Shown: one piece after another, positions 35,186 to 46,200 of the stretch
Layout of the letters: every line of letters starts with the position of its first letter
Position numbering within the stretch: position 1 is the first letter of the stretch
NCBI RefSeq assembly: GCF_003576645.1
Contig: NC_044918.1
Span: forward strand, 18,801,470 to 18,865,469
Direction of reading: 5' to 3'
DNA: 64,000 bases
Source: Ipomoea triloba
Lineage: Eukaryota > Streptophyta > Magnoliopsida > Solanales > Convolvulaceae
Made by a program: the position numbers and the translations under genes
Notes under the pieces: model-generated
Database searches by the model: none
What the model saw: the letters and a program-made list of their open reading frames with translations, nothing else
What the model was told of the DNA's origin: nothing

Positions 35186-37715
35186 TCAAGATTGAAGCAA
35201 GCAAGAAGTAGGCCCCACCCCATATTCTTGGCCATAAGCATTTTCACAATCGGCACTAACAATTTTCCCAGGAGTAGCAGACGACAATTGCACAAACTGC
35301 ATTACTATGTTAGTACATGGTACAGATTTGCTGCAGTTGAGGTTTATTGCCACATCTGTGCTTGATGTTCCGAATATGTCGCGGTACACAATATTGCTAA
35401 TATTAACCCCACTCCCCTATCATCAAAGGGTAAATTAATCTATCAAATTCTTGAAAAATATATAAATTGGTAAAAGTAAAAAAGAAATTTTACAGTGTCA
35501 TATGTAACGATATCACATATATGTAATAAACCGGATCATGATGACTAAAGTTTTATTAGTAATGTAAAAATGTTACCGTGTCCTTGCAGGCATCTGGAAC
35601 GTTGCAGTAGTGTTGATCGATGATTATCGGGTTCTCGACGTAGTTAAATAAAAGATTCTCAAATATTACGTCTCTGACGATTCCTCTGCCAACCTTTGAA
35701 ACAAAAACATGAGGGATTTAAGGAAAGGTTTTATAATTCAGTTTGAGGTGAAGAGAATTGAATTGAAGGAAAAAAAAAAATTAAAGTGTCAATTAGTTGA
35801 AGTTTGGAACGTACCTGCCATGTCTTGATTCGAGCTCCATTTGTAGTTCCAGAGAAGAAAACATTGCTGACGTTTATGCTTTCCACTTGCACAATATTTC
35901 CTGATTTCCCTAAGCTTCCAATACTGTATTTTCAACCAAACCAAAATGAATTAATACCCAATTTAGTTATCAACTATAATGATTTTTCCCAATTTAGTCC
36001 TAAACGACTTGTTGTAATTAATTAAGTTCTCAATTTTGATGATTTTACCCAATTAGGTCCTCAACTGTTAGACTCAATAACTAAATTGAAAACATCACTA
36101 TAGTCGAGGAAACGACGAGTAATATATGTTGGATAAGTTGTTAATTACCTTATGCCATGACCAGGACCACATGCAATATTGTTAATCTCAACATTTGAAG
36201 TGTAATCTCCAATTGAAACGCAGTCATCCCCTGTATATTTGTCACAAATTAAAAGAGTGGTACGACTTTTTATTTTCAAAGTTTTTAAGTATAAATTAAA
36301 GTAAGAATACCAGTGCTTATTTTGGAATGAGTAATAGAAAAATTGTGAGAGGATTGAATGTGAATGCCATCAGTGTTGGCAGAATCTGCAGGGGAGTTTA
36401 TGAAGATGTTGTGAAGGTTGAAGCCATGGCAGTCCAGTACAAGTATATGAGTTTGGGGGCTGTTGTTCACGTACATGTTACTCACTGAGGTTTCGTTGCA
36501 TGAAACAAACTTCAATGCCTAAAGAAACAAATAAATAAATAAATTATATATTTTCAAGAAAGTAAAATTAAAGATCAGAGTAAATTAATTATGTACAACA
36601 CTGGGACTCTAAATGTCCTGACAGTTACAGCTTTGTCTAAATCTTTGCAACTTTTCGTAACCCATGAACTAGTTTAAGTGGATATATAGTTAGATTGGGC
36701 ATTTATATATTATACGGCTTAATTGCTTATAATACTAATATGGAATTTAAACTTTTTTTGAAAAAAGTACACAGAACGTCTGAACTTACAGTTGGAGCCA
36801 ATGTTGTGCATCCTTTCTGATAAAAAAAAAATAGTAGTCACACTCATGTAATTATATAAGAAATGTTTAACAACAAAGAATTTTATATATCTTGTGAATC
36901 AATAATATAATCAGTTGGGATAAACATAATATATATATATATACACACACACACAGATACATACCAAGGATGGGTGGTATCTACATGAATTATCCCACCA
37001 AGCCTTCCCCTGCCCATCAATTGTTCCAGACCCATCAATGGTGAGACCCTTCACATCTCTAAACACCACCCACTCACTTGCATCTCTACCCTTCCATGTG
37101 CCCAGGGAAGAAGGTGCAATTATCTCCCCAGATATCTATAAACAAATATTTTGGCACAAATTAAACATGATGATATCATCAACTTAAGTAAAGTAGACCA
37201 GAATTTAATTTATTAGTTTGCTATATATACCATAAAATATATTTTCTGGGAATTGCAGGGACCCCAAAAGGTGACTGGGTAGACCAGAAATATGAAGTTT
37301 TGAGGAATGATAAGCAGAGGAGATTCAACTCTGGACCCACATGCATCTCTCCACGCATTCAAAAATGCCTGTGGGCCACACACAAATCATATATTTTCAT
37401 TGAACTTGAATTCTTATTATGTTTTGACTGGTTCAAATTAAAGATCAAAATTCAAGGAAGAATAATAATATCATAATGTACTTGGGTATCATTTGTTGTG
37501 CCATCTCCAATAGCTCCATAGTCCAGAACATTGAAGCTCTCCCCATGACCAAAAATAATCTGGCAATCAATTCTTGAAGAAGCTAAGCCCAGAATGAGTA
37601 TCAGTAAAAACAGTTCCTGGAAAATATGAAGATTGAAGAGATCGAAATTTTAATTTGGAATGAAATGATAAGAAAAATGAGGAGTTAAATTAAAGGGGAT
37701 CTGGAATCATGCCAT
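35186..37715 (-). CDS. Polygalacturonase 3 (GH28), tandem copy 3, unusual first splice donor
   Basis: Nine exons (37616-37482, 37368-37231, 37135-36965, 36816-36790, 36518-36311, 36230-36149, 35923-35815, 35693-35577, 35416-35186) join in frame. With a start codon at 37715 the product has 406 residues. Signal peptide ELFLLILILGLASS. GH28 motifs are intact: SANTDG, GDDC, GPGHGIS, RIK. It is the most divergent copy. At the place where copies 1 and 2 have ATG|GTGAGG this copy has ATG|GCATGA, so the first intron would need a GC-AG splice or the gene starts elsewhere. No other ATG in frame precedes exon 2. The body is intact, so loss of expression, if any, would be recent. Confidence 0.82.
35940..36115. 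mobile_element. Possible foldback repeat in a polygalacturonase 3 intron
   Basis: CCAATTTAGTTATCAACTAT and CACTATAGTCGAGG with intervening CCTCAACT and CCTAAACG motifs resemble the foldback element at 25678. The arms pair poorly and no target duplication is seen. Confidence 0.35.
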
Positions 37716-38890
37716 GGGATATAAAGACTTCCTAGAGAGACACATCGGAAACGGCAGATATCTGCACAACAAAATTAAAGGACAAACTAACAATTAATGT
37801 CAAGAGTTACAGTGAAGTGTGTATTATATATAGTGGGAAGGAAGAAATAATGGAAGAAGAAAACTTTAATTTAGTTCTTAATTATCTTGTAAATGGGAGC
37901 TTTAATTTCAATTTCAATACATGAAAAATGAAAAAGCCAAATTAAAATCCATTTTTTATTGTGAAAAAGTACACCGCCGAGCCTAGTATAATAATGTATA
38001 AGTCTTTCTTGAAATCGATCTCGAATAACATTGCCAATTAGTTAATTCAGGGTGAAAATTATGAAAAGCGAAATAAAGTGTTTTGTTGTTCTCTGCACTC
38101 CAAATTAAAATCTATCATAAAATTTTAAAAATATAAGAGAGAGAAAAAATAAAACCTACCTGTAAAGTAAAATTGACCCAGTGGTAGAATAGCACTCAAA
38201 TCTCTCTTAAAACCTCTAATTTAAGTTCCACTTTAATTTATTGTCAGCTACTTAACTCATGCCGTTACCCGCTCCTATCTAACCTTCTATATCTATACAC
38301 TAGTCTAACTATATACACAAGTAACAAATAGGGAAATTATATATTTATAATTGAGAAGTTGCTTTCCAAAGGGAATGTCTTCTTAATTAGGTTGAAAAGC
38401 ATGTGGAGAGATGGGTATACTTATAGCATGATTGGAAAGAATTTAGAAGCAAGCTACTAAGGTGCAAATTGCATGTTTGGAAGCAAAGGGAATATAATCA
38501 TTGAAGATTATGTGTAGAAACAATAAATAAATATGGTATGCAGAATTTTGATACGAAATTTAGTCATGGAGGAAACAGTCTGATCTGATGCATGCATGCT
38601 TAATTGAGATCGAATCAATGCTTGCAAGGGAAGTTACTTATTACCTTTAAGTAATTATATATTAATCAACAAACCTCATATTAGATTGCAAGTCCATCAT
38701 TATTCAATGTGGGATAACAAGGATCTCCCATGTGATGAGAGAAAGGAGAATAAATGTGTTAATATTCTTGTCAATCTGTGTCAAATGGGCAATTGAAAAA
38801 CCGTTGTATTAAATAAATTTCTAGGAAAAGTTAAGGTTCTTCTTTCGTTGGACGTAGCTGGAACAATTAGGATTAGAATGTAATCTTTAG
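37716..38890. other. Intergenic upstream of polygalacturonase 3
   Basis: AT-rich. It should include the polygalacturonase 3 promoter. No gene or repeat with clear ends was recognised. Confidence 0.5.
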
Positions 38891-38892
38891 TA

Positions 38893-39201
38893 CTGTCAAA
38901 GCGGGTCGGCCCGCCCCGTTAGGCCCACCCCACCGCGGGCCAAATTTCTAGCGGGCTTTTGCGGGCCGACCCGTTAGGTCCGCGGGCTAAAATTTGTGTA
39001 ACCCTAACTCGCCCCGCGCGGGTTCACGGGCCCCGCGGGCCGGCTCGCGGGCTTTTCATTTTCTTTTTTATTTTTTTACTTTAAATATACATTCACAGTG
39101 TATTACTGTGAATATATATATATTCACGTACTGTGAATATATATACTGTGAATATATATATATTCACGTACTGTGGATATATATATTCACAGTACATATT
39201 G

Positions 39202-39250
<49 letters not shown>

Positions 39251-39412
39251 ATATATATATTTTATTTTTTTTACTTAGCCCGCGGATTGGCCCGCGGCCC
39301 GCACGGGTTAGCCCGCGCGGGTGGCGGGTCAAAATTAGGCCCGCGTTTTCGCGGGCTTATTTTTTCATGACCCTAATCCGCCTCACCGCGGGCTTTGGCC
39401 CACTTTGACAGC
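38893..39412. mobile_element. GC-rich-ended transposable element with cruciform-forming core
   Basis: The ends are inverted: CTGTCAAAGCGGG on the left and CTGTCAAAGTGGG (reverse complement) on the right. Next to them lie GC-rich stretches with repeated GCGGGC (about 38900-39055 and 39280-39390). The centre (39090-39245) is made of short inverted repeats of ATTCACAGT/ACTGTGAAT and a TA run. GC-rich ends of this type are common in non-autonomous plant DNA transposons. The superfamily is not assigned. Confidence 0.6.
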
Positions 39413-40660
39413 CATAGTAATCTTAGGCCGTCTAGGGCCTTCCAACCCATCAAAAAATTATAGTATGAATATCTTGAGTTGTATTTGTTACACGAGATTT
39501 CAGTTGTATTTGTTATATTTTAGTAAAAATGTATTATAATTAATAAATGAGAAAATATTAAAGAATTATAAATATAATGATATAATAATATGACCTATTT
39601 TTTTTAAGGTGAGAGTATTTTAAGAATATAAATAGTCTTAATTAATTAATTATAATTATAGTGATTATAAAAAGATGATTTGATATGGAGAAAAACAAGG
39701 GACGGAACGTGGAAAATGGATGAGATTTGGGATGACTTCGACTTGTTTGCAAAGCGATTGTTGCTTCAAAGATTCAGAAAACTCTCCGCTAATGACTTTT
39801 CTATCCCTTGATTATTATTTAATTTTGATTTTTGAGCTCTCCTATATATTCTGTCCCTACTCCCTAGCCCTAAATTGAAACTTTTTTTTTTTTTTTTTTT
39901 GAAGAAAGCCCTAAATTGAAACTTAAACTAAGACAAGAGTGGAAGATACCTAGCTTCCTTTATCTTAATTCAAACATGATTATGGTTTTGGTTAGAATAT
40001 TAATTTAAAACTAAATATGGGTAACTCAAAATAATTAACTTACTAAAATTGAATATGTAATATATTAAAGATAAACTTGTGTTATGGTCTATTTTATAAT
40101 ATATATCTCGTTGCACCATATAATTTACTCCCAAAACTACTACCGGGCAAACTCTTGGCAGATTATATTGTGACCGTGGACCATAGTCCATCTTGCATGA
40201 TGGACTATGATCTAAAACGACGTTTTATATTAAGTATCAGCTAATGCATCATATTTAATAGCATTATTTTATACTATGCTCATAATATTTGCTCTATATG
40301 TCTAAAACCTAAACTTTAATTTAATGTACATAAACATTAAACTAAATATACATGATAAGTATTTTCATTTACTTTATAGTACGTAGATTCATAATATTCT
40401 TAGCTTCTGTATGTTCATAAAATCAAAGTTTAATATACATAAACATTATACTGCAACGCATTATGTTTAATAACATTCATCATGTACTATATTCATAATA
40501 TTTGTTCTAAATGTCAAAACTTTAATGTACATAAACACTAATAAACTTTTTTGAAATTAAAAAAAAAAAAAACTAAATGTACATCATATGTATTTTCATT
40601 CACTTTATAGTATGTTCGTAATGTTGTTTTATATGTTAATAAAACCACATCTTAAGCATG
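39413..40660. other. Intergenic with an AT-rich repeat array and a TIR fragment
   Basis: A TIR-like piece at about 40157-40232 (TTATATTGTGACCGTGGACC, then AAAACGACGTTTTA) resembles the ends of the element at 50319-51028. From about 40240 a loosely repeated unit of roughly 215 bases (CATCATATTTAATAGCATTA, then TACATAAACATTA) occurs twice. It resumes at 41125-41180 after the next MITE. Related sequence lies at 61796-62060. No gene is seen. Confidence 0.5.
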
Positions 40661-41122
40661 GTTGAAAAAATCGCTAGGCGCTCCTCGGGGCGCCCGTGTA
40701 TTTTTTATTTTTAAATATTTGTTTTATTTATTTTTTCATTTTTAAGACTAATAATTATAAACTATTTAATACTTTAACAGTTAATACTAAAATATTAAAT
40801 ATTAACGTAAAAAATATATAGAGTTTGAACAATTTAGGTTTATTTCTCTCAAAACGATGTCGTTTTGAGTAAAATAACCCATTTAAAAAGAAAAAAGAAA
40901 AAAGAACAATAGCTAATTGGCCGACTAGGTGACATAGTCGGTGCTTAGGAAGCCTAGTTAGCGCCTAAGAGGTCTAGGCGATCAGAGCCTAAGTTGGCTA
41001 GGTGGCGCTTAAGCGGTCTAGTCGGTCACCTAGATCACCGATTATGGTGATACGCTAGGCGGTCGGTAACATAGCGCCTAAGGGCTAATTAATCAAAGCC
41101 TAAGCGAGATTTTTACAACACT
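40661..41122. mobile_element. MITE-like element upstream of the methyltransferase gene
   Basis: The left end GGTTGAAAAAATCGCTAGGC faces the right end (reverse complement TGTTGTAAAAATCTCGCTTA). The interior carries many CTAGGCG and GCCTAAG motifs. It splits an AT-rich array and lies about 220 bases before the ATG at 41339, so it may sit in the promoter. Confidence 0.55.
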
Positions 41123-41338
41123 GAATATACATAAACATTATACTATAGACGTATCATGTTTAATAAAATTTATCTTATAGTATTTCATTTTGATTTAATG
41201 GGCTGTGAAGCATGCCCATTGGGCATGAATGTTAAAGCCCATAAACATAGTGTAGTGTGTAGATCATCAGCTCTCCCTCCTGCAATCAATCCCACTCAAG
41301 ATCCAAGTTTCTCGAATTCCAGATTTGATTCAATCTCC

Positions 41339-43392
41339 ATGGCTAATGCCTGGAGAAGAAACCAACCGACAAAGATTCTCACCTCCAGGAATCTCCTCCT
41401 CTTCATCTCCTCATCTCTACTCCTCCTCATCTTCTTCTACCTCACCTCTCAGTCTCAGTCCCAGTCCCAGACCAATAATACCCCATACCTCAACTCCCTC
41501 AAAACCCCCATCTTTCACCGCGCTATAAACCCTTTCGATTGCTACGCTTCACCCCAAGCTCACCCCGTTTTCGCCAATGTCGTGGAGGGTCTTAAACACC
41601 CATTCCTCTACTCCCTTTCCGACTTTGGGAATTTGCCAGAGAAGCCCCACAAGAATATCAACAGGACTCTCAAGGGAAAGGCGTTTAGGAAGCCTGATAT
41701 ATCTGAGACTGTGCAGGAATTGCTGGAGAAGATGAAAAATGAGGACCGGAATGGGATTTTTGTGGATGTTGGGGCTAATGTAGGAATGGCTAGTTTTGCA
41801 GCTGCTGTGATGGGGTTTAAAGTTTTGGCCTTTGAGCCTGTTTTTGAGAATTTGCAGAAGATTTGTGAAGGCATATACTTCAATAGAGTTAGGGATTTGG
41901 TGGAGGTGTATGAAGCCGCTGCCTCAGATCATTTGGGGAATATTACATTCCACAAGGTATCCATCCCTTGAACTAATGTTGTTTCATGATTTTTTATATA
42001 GATATTATTGGTTATGAATTAACTCTAAGTAACCCCTTCTTGCCTACAATAAGGATTTGGTTGTGTTTCTATGCATGTCTAAATTGCTCATGGTTCTATT
42101 TTTCTTGTAGTGTGAGTATGAAGGAACTTGTTTGGATATTGTGAGAGTAGGGGATAAATTATGGAGTAACAATTTTAGTATTAGTGTTGGAATTTTATGT
42201 ATTGCTTCTGACCATGGGGGACAGCATTGTTAGTGTTAGCTAAGCTCCATAAGCTTGGACCTTTGAGGTTTTGGTTCACTAGAGAAACCCGCAGCCACTA
42301 CCGAGAGGTGTGCATTAGGTAAATCTTGCCTTGTGTCTCTAGCCGGTAAAGTACCACAAGTAAACCGGGGGCTAATGACTGGAATAGGAAAAAGTTAGAA
42401 CTGAATGAAAAAAATAGGAAGGTTTTAAAAAATTTACAATTTTGGAAAAAACTCATTTGAGACATGCGTTTCGGGACGTTGCGTTTCACTTCTAACTGTA
42501 CATTTTTTAAAACCTTCCTGTTTTTGTCATTCACTTCTAACTTCTTCCTATTTCAGTCATTAGCCCGTAAACCAGCTTAGATTGCCCATAGCAAACTGGC
42601 TCAAACCAAGAAGGCTAATAGGCCGCTCCCGCTAGGAGTCGAACTTGTAACCTTGTAATTACCAAGTCACCAGTTTGACCAATTTGACCTTTGAGGCTTT
42701 GAATATATGATGGGGTGGGGGGATCTTGCATTTAAGAATATGTATCCTTTTTTATCTTAGTATTGACACAGTTTTAGTTGCTCATTTGTGAAGTGTTACT
42801 TTGACACCATTGAGGTGAGTTCAATTGGGTAGATTTCTTGTTACAGTTCTGCAATAGTTTTGATGCAATTATGCTGCCTAATTGAACTCCAAGGCGTGGA
42901 GGATCAACCGAACAATTGAGTGTTCTTGATGTTTGAAATTATTTTTCTTGCTTTCCATTATGTTTTCTATATCTGCTAAAACCAAAACTGATAGTTTTTG
43001 TCTTGTTGCTGGGTGGCATTTGTTATCAGTTGGTTGGTCGGCTTGACAATAGTGCGATCTCCGCCACTGGTGCCAAGTTGGCATTCCAGTCTAATGAAGA
43101 GATCGCTGTTCAAGTAAAGACAATTCCTCTTGATGATGTGATTCACGAGTCGGAGCCAGTACTGCTGCTTAAAATAGATGTCCAAGGATGGGAGTATCAT
43201 GTACTTAAGGGCGCTTCAAAGTTACTGTCGAGAAAGAAAGGCGAAGCCCCATACGTGATATACGAGGAAGACGAGCGTTTGTTGCAAGCCAGCAATAGCA
43301 GCGCAAAACAGATTAGGGAGTTTCTCCAAACCGTGGGGTACACCCATTGCACTCAACATGGAACAGATGCACACTGCACGAAAATAAATTGA
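41339..43392 (+). CDS. FkbM-family methyltransferase, single-pass membrane protein
   Basis: Two exons (41339-41956 and 43030-43392) join in frame to 326 residues. The frame is open upstream to 41156, but ATG 41339 starts a typical type II membrane layout: short basic N-terminus (MANAWRRNQPTK), a membrane segment at about 19-35, then a Ser/Gln linker. The catalytic part has the AdoMet motif FVDVGANVGMASF (141-153), AFEPV (164-168) and the family signature LLLKIDVQGWEYHVLKGA (251-268). FkbM proteins methylate hydroxyl groups on sugars or small molecules. With the membrane anchor, action in the Golgi or ER is inferred, and the substrate is unknown. The intron holds nested insertions. Confidence 0.85.
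42269..42685 (-). mobile_element. tRNA-derived SINE in the methyltransferase intron, split by a MITE
   Basis: The minus strand starts GGTCAAACTGGTGACTTGG (A box) and has AGTTCGACTCC (B box). It is flanked by the 11-bp direct repeat GACCTTTGAGG at 42258-42268 and 42686-42696. The body is interrupted by a MITE at 42369-42566. Without it the SINE is about 210 bases. It is a different family from the SINE at 6891. Confidence 0.75.
42369..42566. mobile_element. Mutator-type MITE inserted in a SINE
   Basis: Near-perfect inverted ends GGGCTAATGACTGGAATAGG and GGGCTAATGACTGAAATAGG (reverse complement of the right) continue into AAGTTAGAA and GGAAGGTTTTAAAAAAT arms. Flanks GTAAACCGG (42360-42368) and GTAAACCAG (42567-42575) form a 9-bp duplication with one change. 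Confidence 0.85.
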
Positions 43393-44199
43393 TGAAATTA
43401 TTATTCTGTCTAGGATGAAAATTCAGATGGAGCCGAACGAGGGAGCACTCGACCAAAATGGCCAACTTTCCATCAAGTATGGATTACGATTACCTCGTTG
43501 ACAATAATAACAGGTTTTTGAGATTTGATTAGGAGAATGTTTTGGAGGCCTCAGCTCGTTAGTTGATACCGATTGTGCAGCATCGAAAGCGAATGAGGAG
43601 GATTCAGCTGTTAACGATCAACTGTGATCCAGAGACGAGAATAGTACAACAAGATATTTGCGGGTTTAGGGTGGAGGCAACACCTTCTTGATCTCCCCAG
43701 ATCAATTAAAAACCGGAGAAAAGTCAGTCAAGTTGTGGAGAAATAGGTTGGTTTTGCAACTTTCATAAGATTGAAGCAATACTGTACCTTTTCCCCATTG
43801 CTGATTTCTCCCTGTTCTTGAAGGTGTTCAGCTGTAAAATATTTACACTTAAATTCTTTCAGAACTCATAATTCTTGTTTCTTTTTGGGGATTGAAATAT
43901 TGCATTGGTAGAGTAATACAGAGATTCTGATTTTTGTCAGTAAATATCTACTACTACGTACAAGAATTCTTTGATTATAGCGAATGCAAAAGGACCACAA
44001 GAAAGAATCAGATCAAGAAAAGAATAACAAGAGCAATGTGGAATAGCCAACTACAAAAGGAAACAGATTGTATACAGTTTCACATAGAAACTACCCCAAT
44101 CAAAATGCTATTTTCAAATTTTGTATATATTCTTTACACATAATTTCCAGAGAACAAGTGTTATCTAAAAGAAATGTTAATGCCACTATATCCATGAAA
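43393..44199. other. Convergent intergenic region between the methyltransferase and O-fucosyltransferase genes
   Basis: Both neighbours end here, so it holds two 3' UTRs. No other feature is recognised. Confidence 0.55.
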
Positions 44200-45525
44200 C
44201 TATAACCTGGAAGTTAGTGAGCAGGAGATATGATTAGAGCCATAGCTAATCGACTGCAAGCTTGAATCTGACAGATTTGTCACCCATGCACGAGGGCCAT
44301 TAGACTCCCCGGCTAAATTATAAGCAAACGATGGCCAATGTGTGTCCACGCCACACATGTTTGCATCACCTGTTTCGATCATTTTTTGAGTTCTGTCAAG
44401 AACCACAAGGCTAGAAAATGTTGAGAAACTGTTTCCTACGAAGATATCAGACCTTAGGCAGACCAAATAGTCTATAGCGGATTGAATAAGGTATGGATGC
44501 TTCTTGTAAATTTCAACAACGCCCAATTTTTTCTTTTCACATGGAAGCAAACCTTCATTCCAGCCATTCAAAATAGAATTGTCTTCGAGAAGACTATCAG
44601 CAACCGCGAGATAAATAACCATTGGGATTTTGAGGCCTATAATGTTACGGACTCTATCCATGATCTCTTCCTTACTGCTGCAAATTTCGCTGATATTTAA
44701 TCTCTGCTCCAGCTTCTTACAGTGAATCATCCAATCTTTCTCTATTCTCATGTGAACGGCTACATAAGGCACGGGCTGAGACAACCCCATCTGTTGCCTT
44801 GCCTCTCGGCCAACATCTCTGATCTTAGAAACAACTTTATCGGCTTCTTTTGATATCTGTTCTACAAAAACTAAGCATTCAAAGACCCTAGCGTAGTCCT
44901 TAGCTGGCCAGTGATCATGCCACAAAAACGGGTTCTTTCCAACTACCTTGACAATTTCATACTGATCATATGGTTGCTTGCTGAACTGCACTAATTGCTC
45001 GAAATCTTTCTCCACTGTCCACCTCCTCCCAAGTCCCTTTTGAAGCTCAACTACATCACTTTGATTAGAAATCTCCGAATAATGCCCCAATTGGACAAAC
45101 TCAGAACAGCGCGAATTAAAGCTTCCGAATTGAAAGACCTTATCAAATGAGATAGGCTGCAAGAGGTCAACTTCTTTGTAGAAAAGTGAAGCACTCAAGC
45201 TCGGCATCAACAGTTTCCTTTTCAGCATTCTTGCAGTCAAACAAGCTCTTGCAAAAGCAATTTTTTGATTGTTCAATCCCCATATGATCTGTGGTACCTC
45301 CAAAAATTTCGATTTTTCCATCAAAGACTCAGAATCTGATAGAAGAGAGACGTTAGGGGCAACTAAAAACTTGCTCTGTTCAAAGAGCCCACCAAGTTCA
45401 TATAATCTGGGTAGCAAAACAGCTCTAAGGACCAAAGCAATCACAACCAGAGCTACACATTTGCATGCCAGAGAATTGAGAGGGAGCCCCAAGAATCTCA
45501 AATGTTTACGATTTGATATGTCCAT
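44200..45525 (-). CDS. O-fucosyltransferase-like protein (GT65/GT68-related plant family)
   Basis: This is a single-exon ORF of 441 residues. A basic N-terminus is followed by a membrane segment at about 21-38 (CKCVALVVIALVLRAVLL), which gives a Golgi type II topology. The motif VAVHMRIEKDW (255-265) corresponds to the conserved HxRxExD GDP-fucose-binding block. FVGNSFSTFSSLV near the C-terminus matches the second conserved region of the plant O-fucosyltransferase family. Family members act on wall glycans or glycoproteins; the acceptor here is unknown. A 5' UTR intron is likely: an acceptor TTTCAG|GGATGG lies near 45655 and a donor near 46000 on the minus strand. The call is from motifs. Confidence 0.82.
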   Translation of the reverse strand: MDISNRKHLRFLGLPLNSLACKCVALVVIALVLRAVLLPRLYELGGLFEQSKFLVAPNVSLLSDSESLMEKSKFLEVPQIIWGLNNQKIAFARACLTARMLKRKLLMPSLSASLFYKEVDLLQPISFDKVFQFGSFNSRCSEFVQLGHYSEISNQSDVVELQKGLGRRWTVEKDFEQLVQFSKQPYDQYEIVKVVGKNPFLWHDHWPAKDYARVFECLVFVEQISKEADKVVSKIRDVGREARQQMGLSQPVPYVAVHMRIEKDWMIHCKKLEQRLNISEICSSKEEIMDRVRNIIGLKIPMVIYLAVADSLLEDNSILNGWNEGLLPCEKKKLGVVEIYKKHPYLIQSAIDYLVCLRSDIFVGNSFSTFSSLVVLDRTQKMIETGDANMCGVDTHWPSFAYNLAGESNGPRAWVTNLSDSSLQSISYGSNHISCSLTSRL

Positions 45526-46200
45526 TTGAGATTCAAACTTGACTTCTCAAAAACCAAATCATTCAAAACAATTTTTCCATCTTAAGCACAATATAGCACC
45601 GAAATCCCACATTTCAAATCAATTCAAAACTTCTTGTTCCTCCACAATTCCATCCCTGAAATCAAGTCCAACAGAAAAGCGGAACAAAGTTAAAAACAAA
45701 AGAAAATAAAATAGGACTCACTCAATCAAAAACATCAAATCTGAATTATCTGAAGCTCCAAGGAAAATTCTCATTGATGCATATACAAATAGGCAATACA
45801 AATATACATATAAAAACGTTGCAATTCAAACACAGTTAACATCCTCGATTATATCGCAACAGTAAACATAACAAATAAAATGAAAGTCAACATTCAAAAT
45901 TCACAAGAGAAAGCTTTGATAGTAGAGAAAGTTGATGCATGCAATCCCCAAGAAACAAGAAAAGAAAAAAGGAGTGAAATTAAACGAAAAAATCTGACCT
46001 TTTTTCTCTGAGTGTACAATACTAACACTCAAAGAACCACCGAGGAAGAAAAGGGTTGATTCCAAGAAAACAAAAACGATGTTTCCTTTTTCTCTATATC
46101 CTTTCAATTCTAATCCCTTACTCTGAGAAAAAGGAAAACTGGGGAAGGATGAGAACGATGATTATGCATGGAAGGAAAAGCAAAGGAGGGGTGAGATTAT
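45526..46200 (-). other. 5' leader and promoter of the O-fucosyltransferase-like gene
   Basis: The minus strand shows a possible donor AAAAAAG|GTCAGA near 46000 and an acceptor at about 45655. A short upstream ORF of eight codons (starting MELWRNKK) follows the acceptor. The transcription start is not determined. Confidence 0.4.

Noticed and set aside
41608..41883. Minus-strand 91-codon frame
   Set aside because: Antisense of the methyltransferase exon 1, which carries the AdoMet motif.
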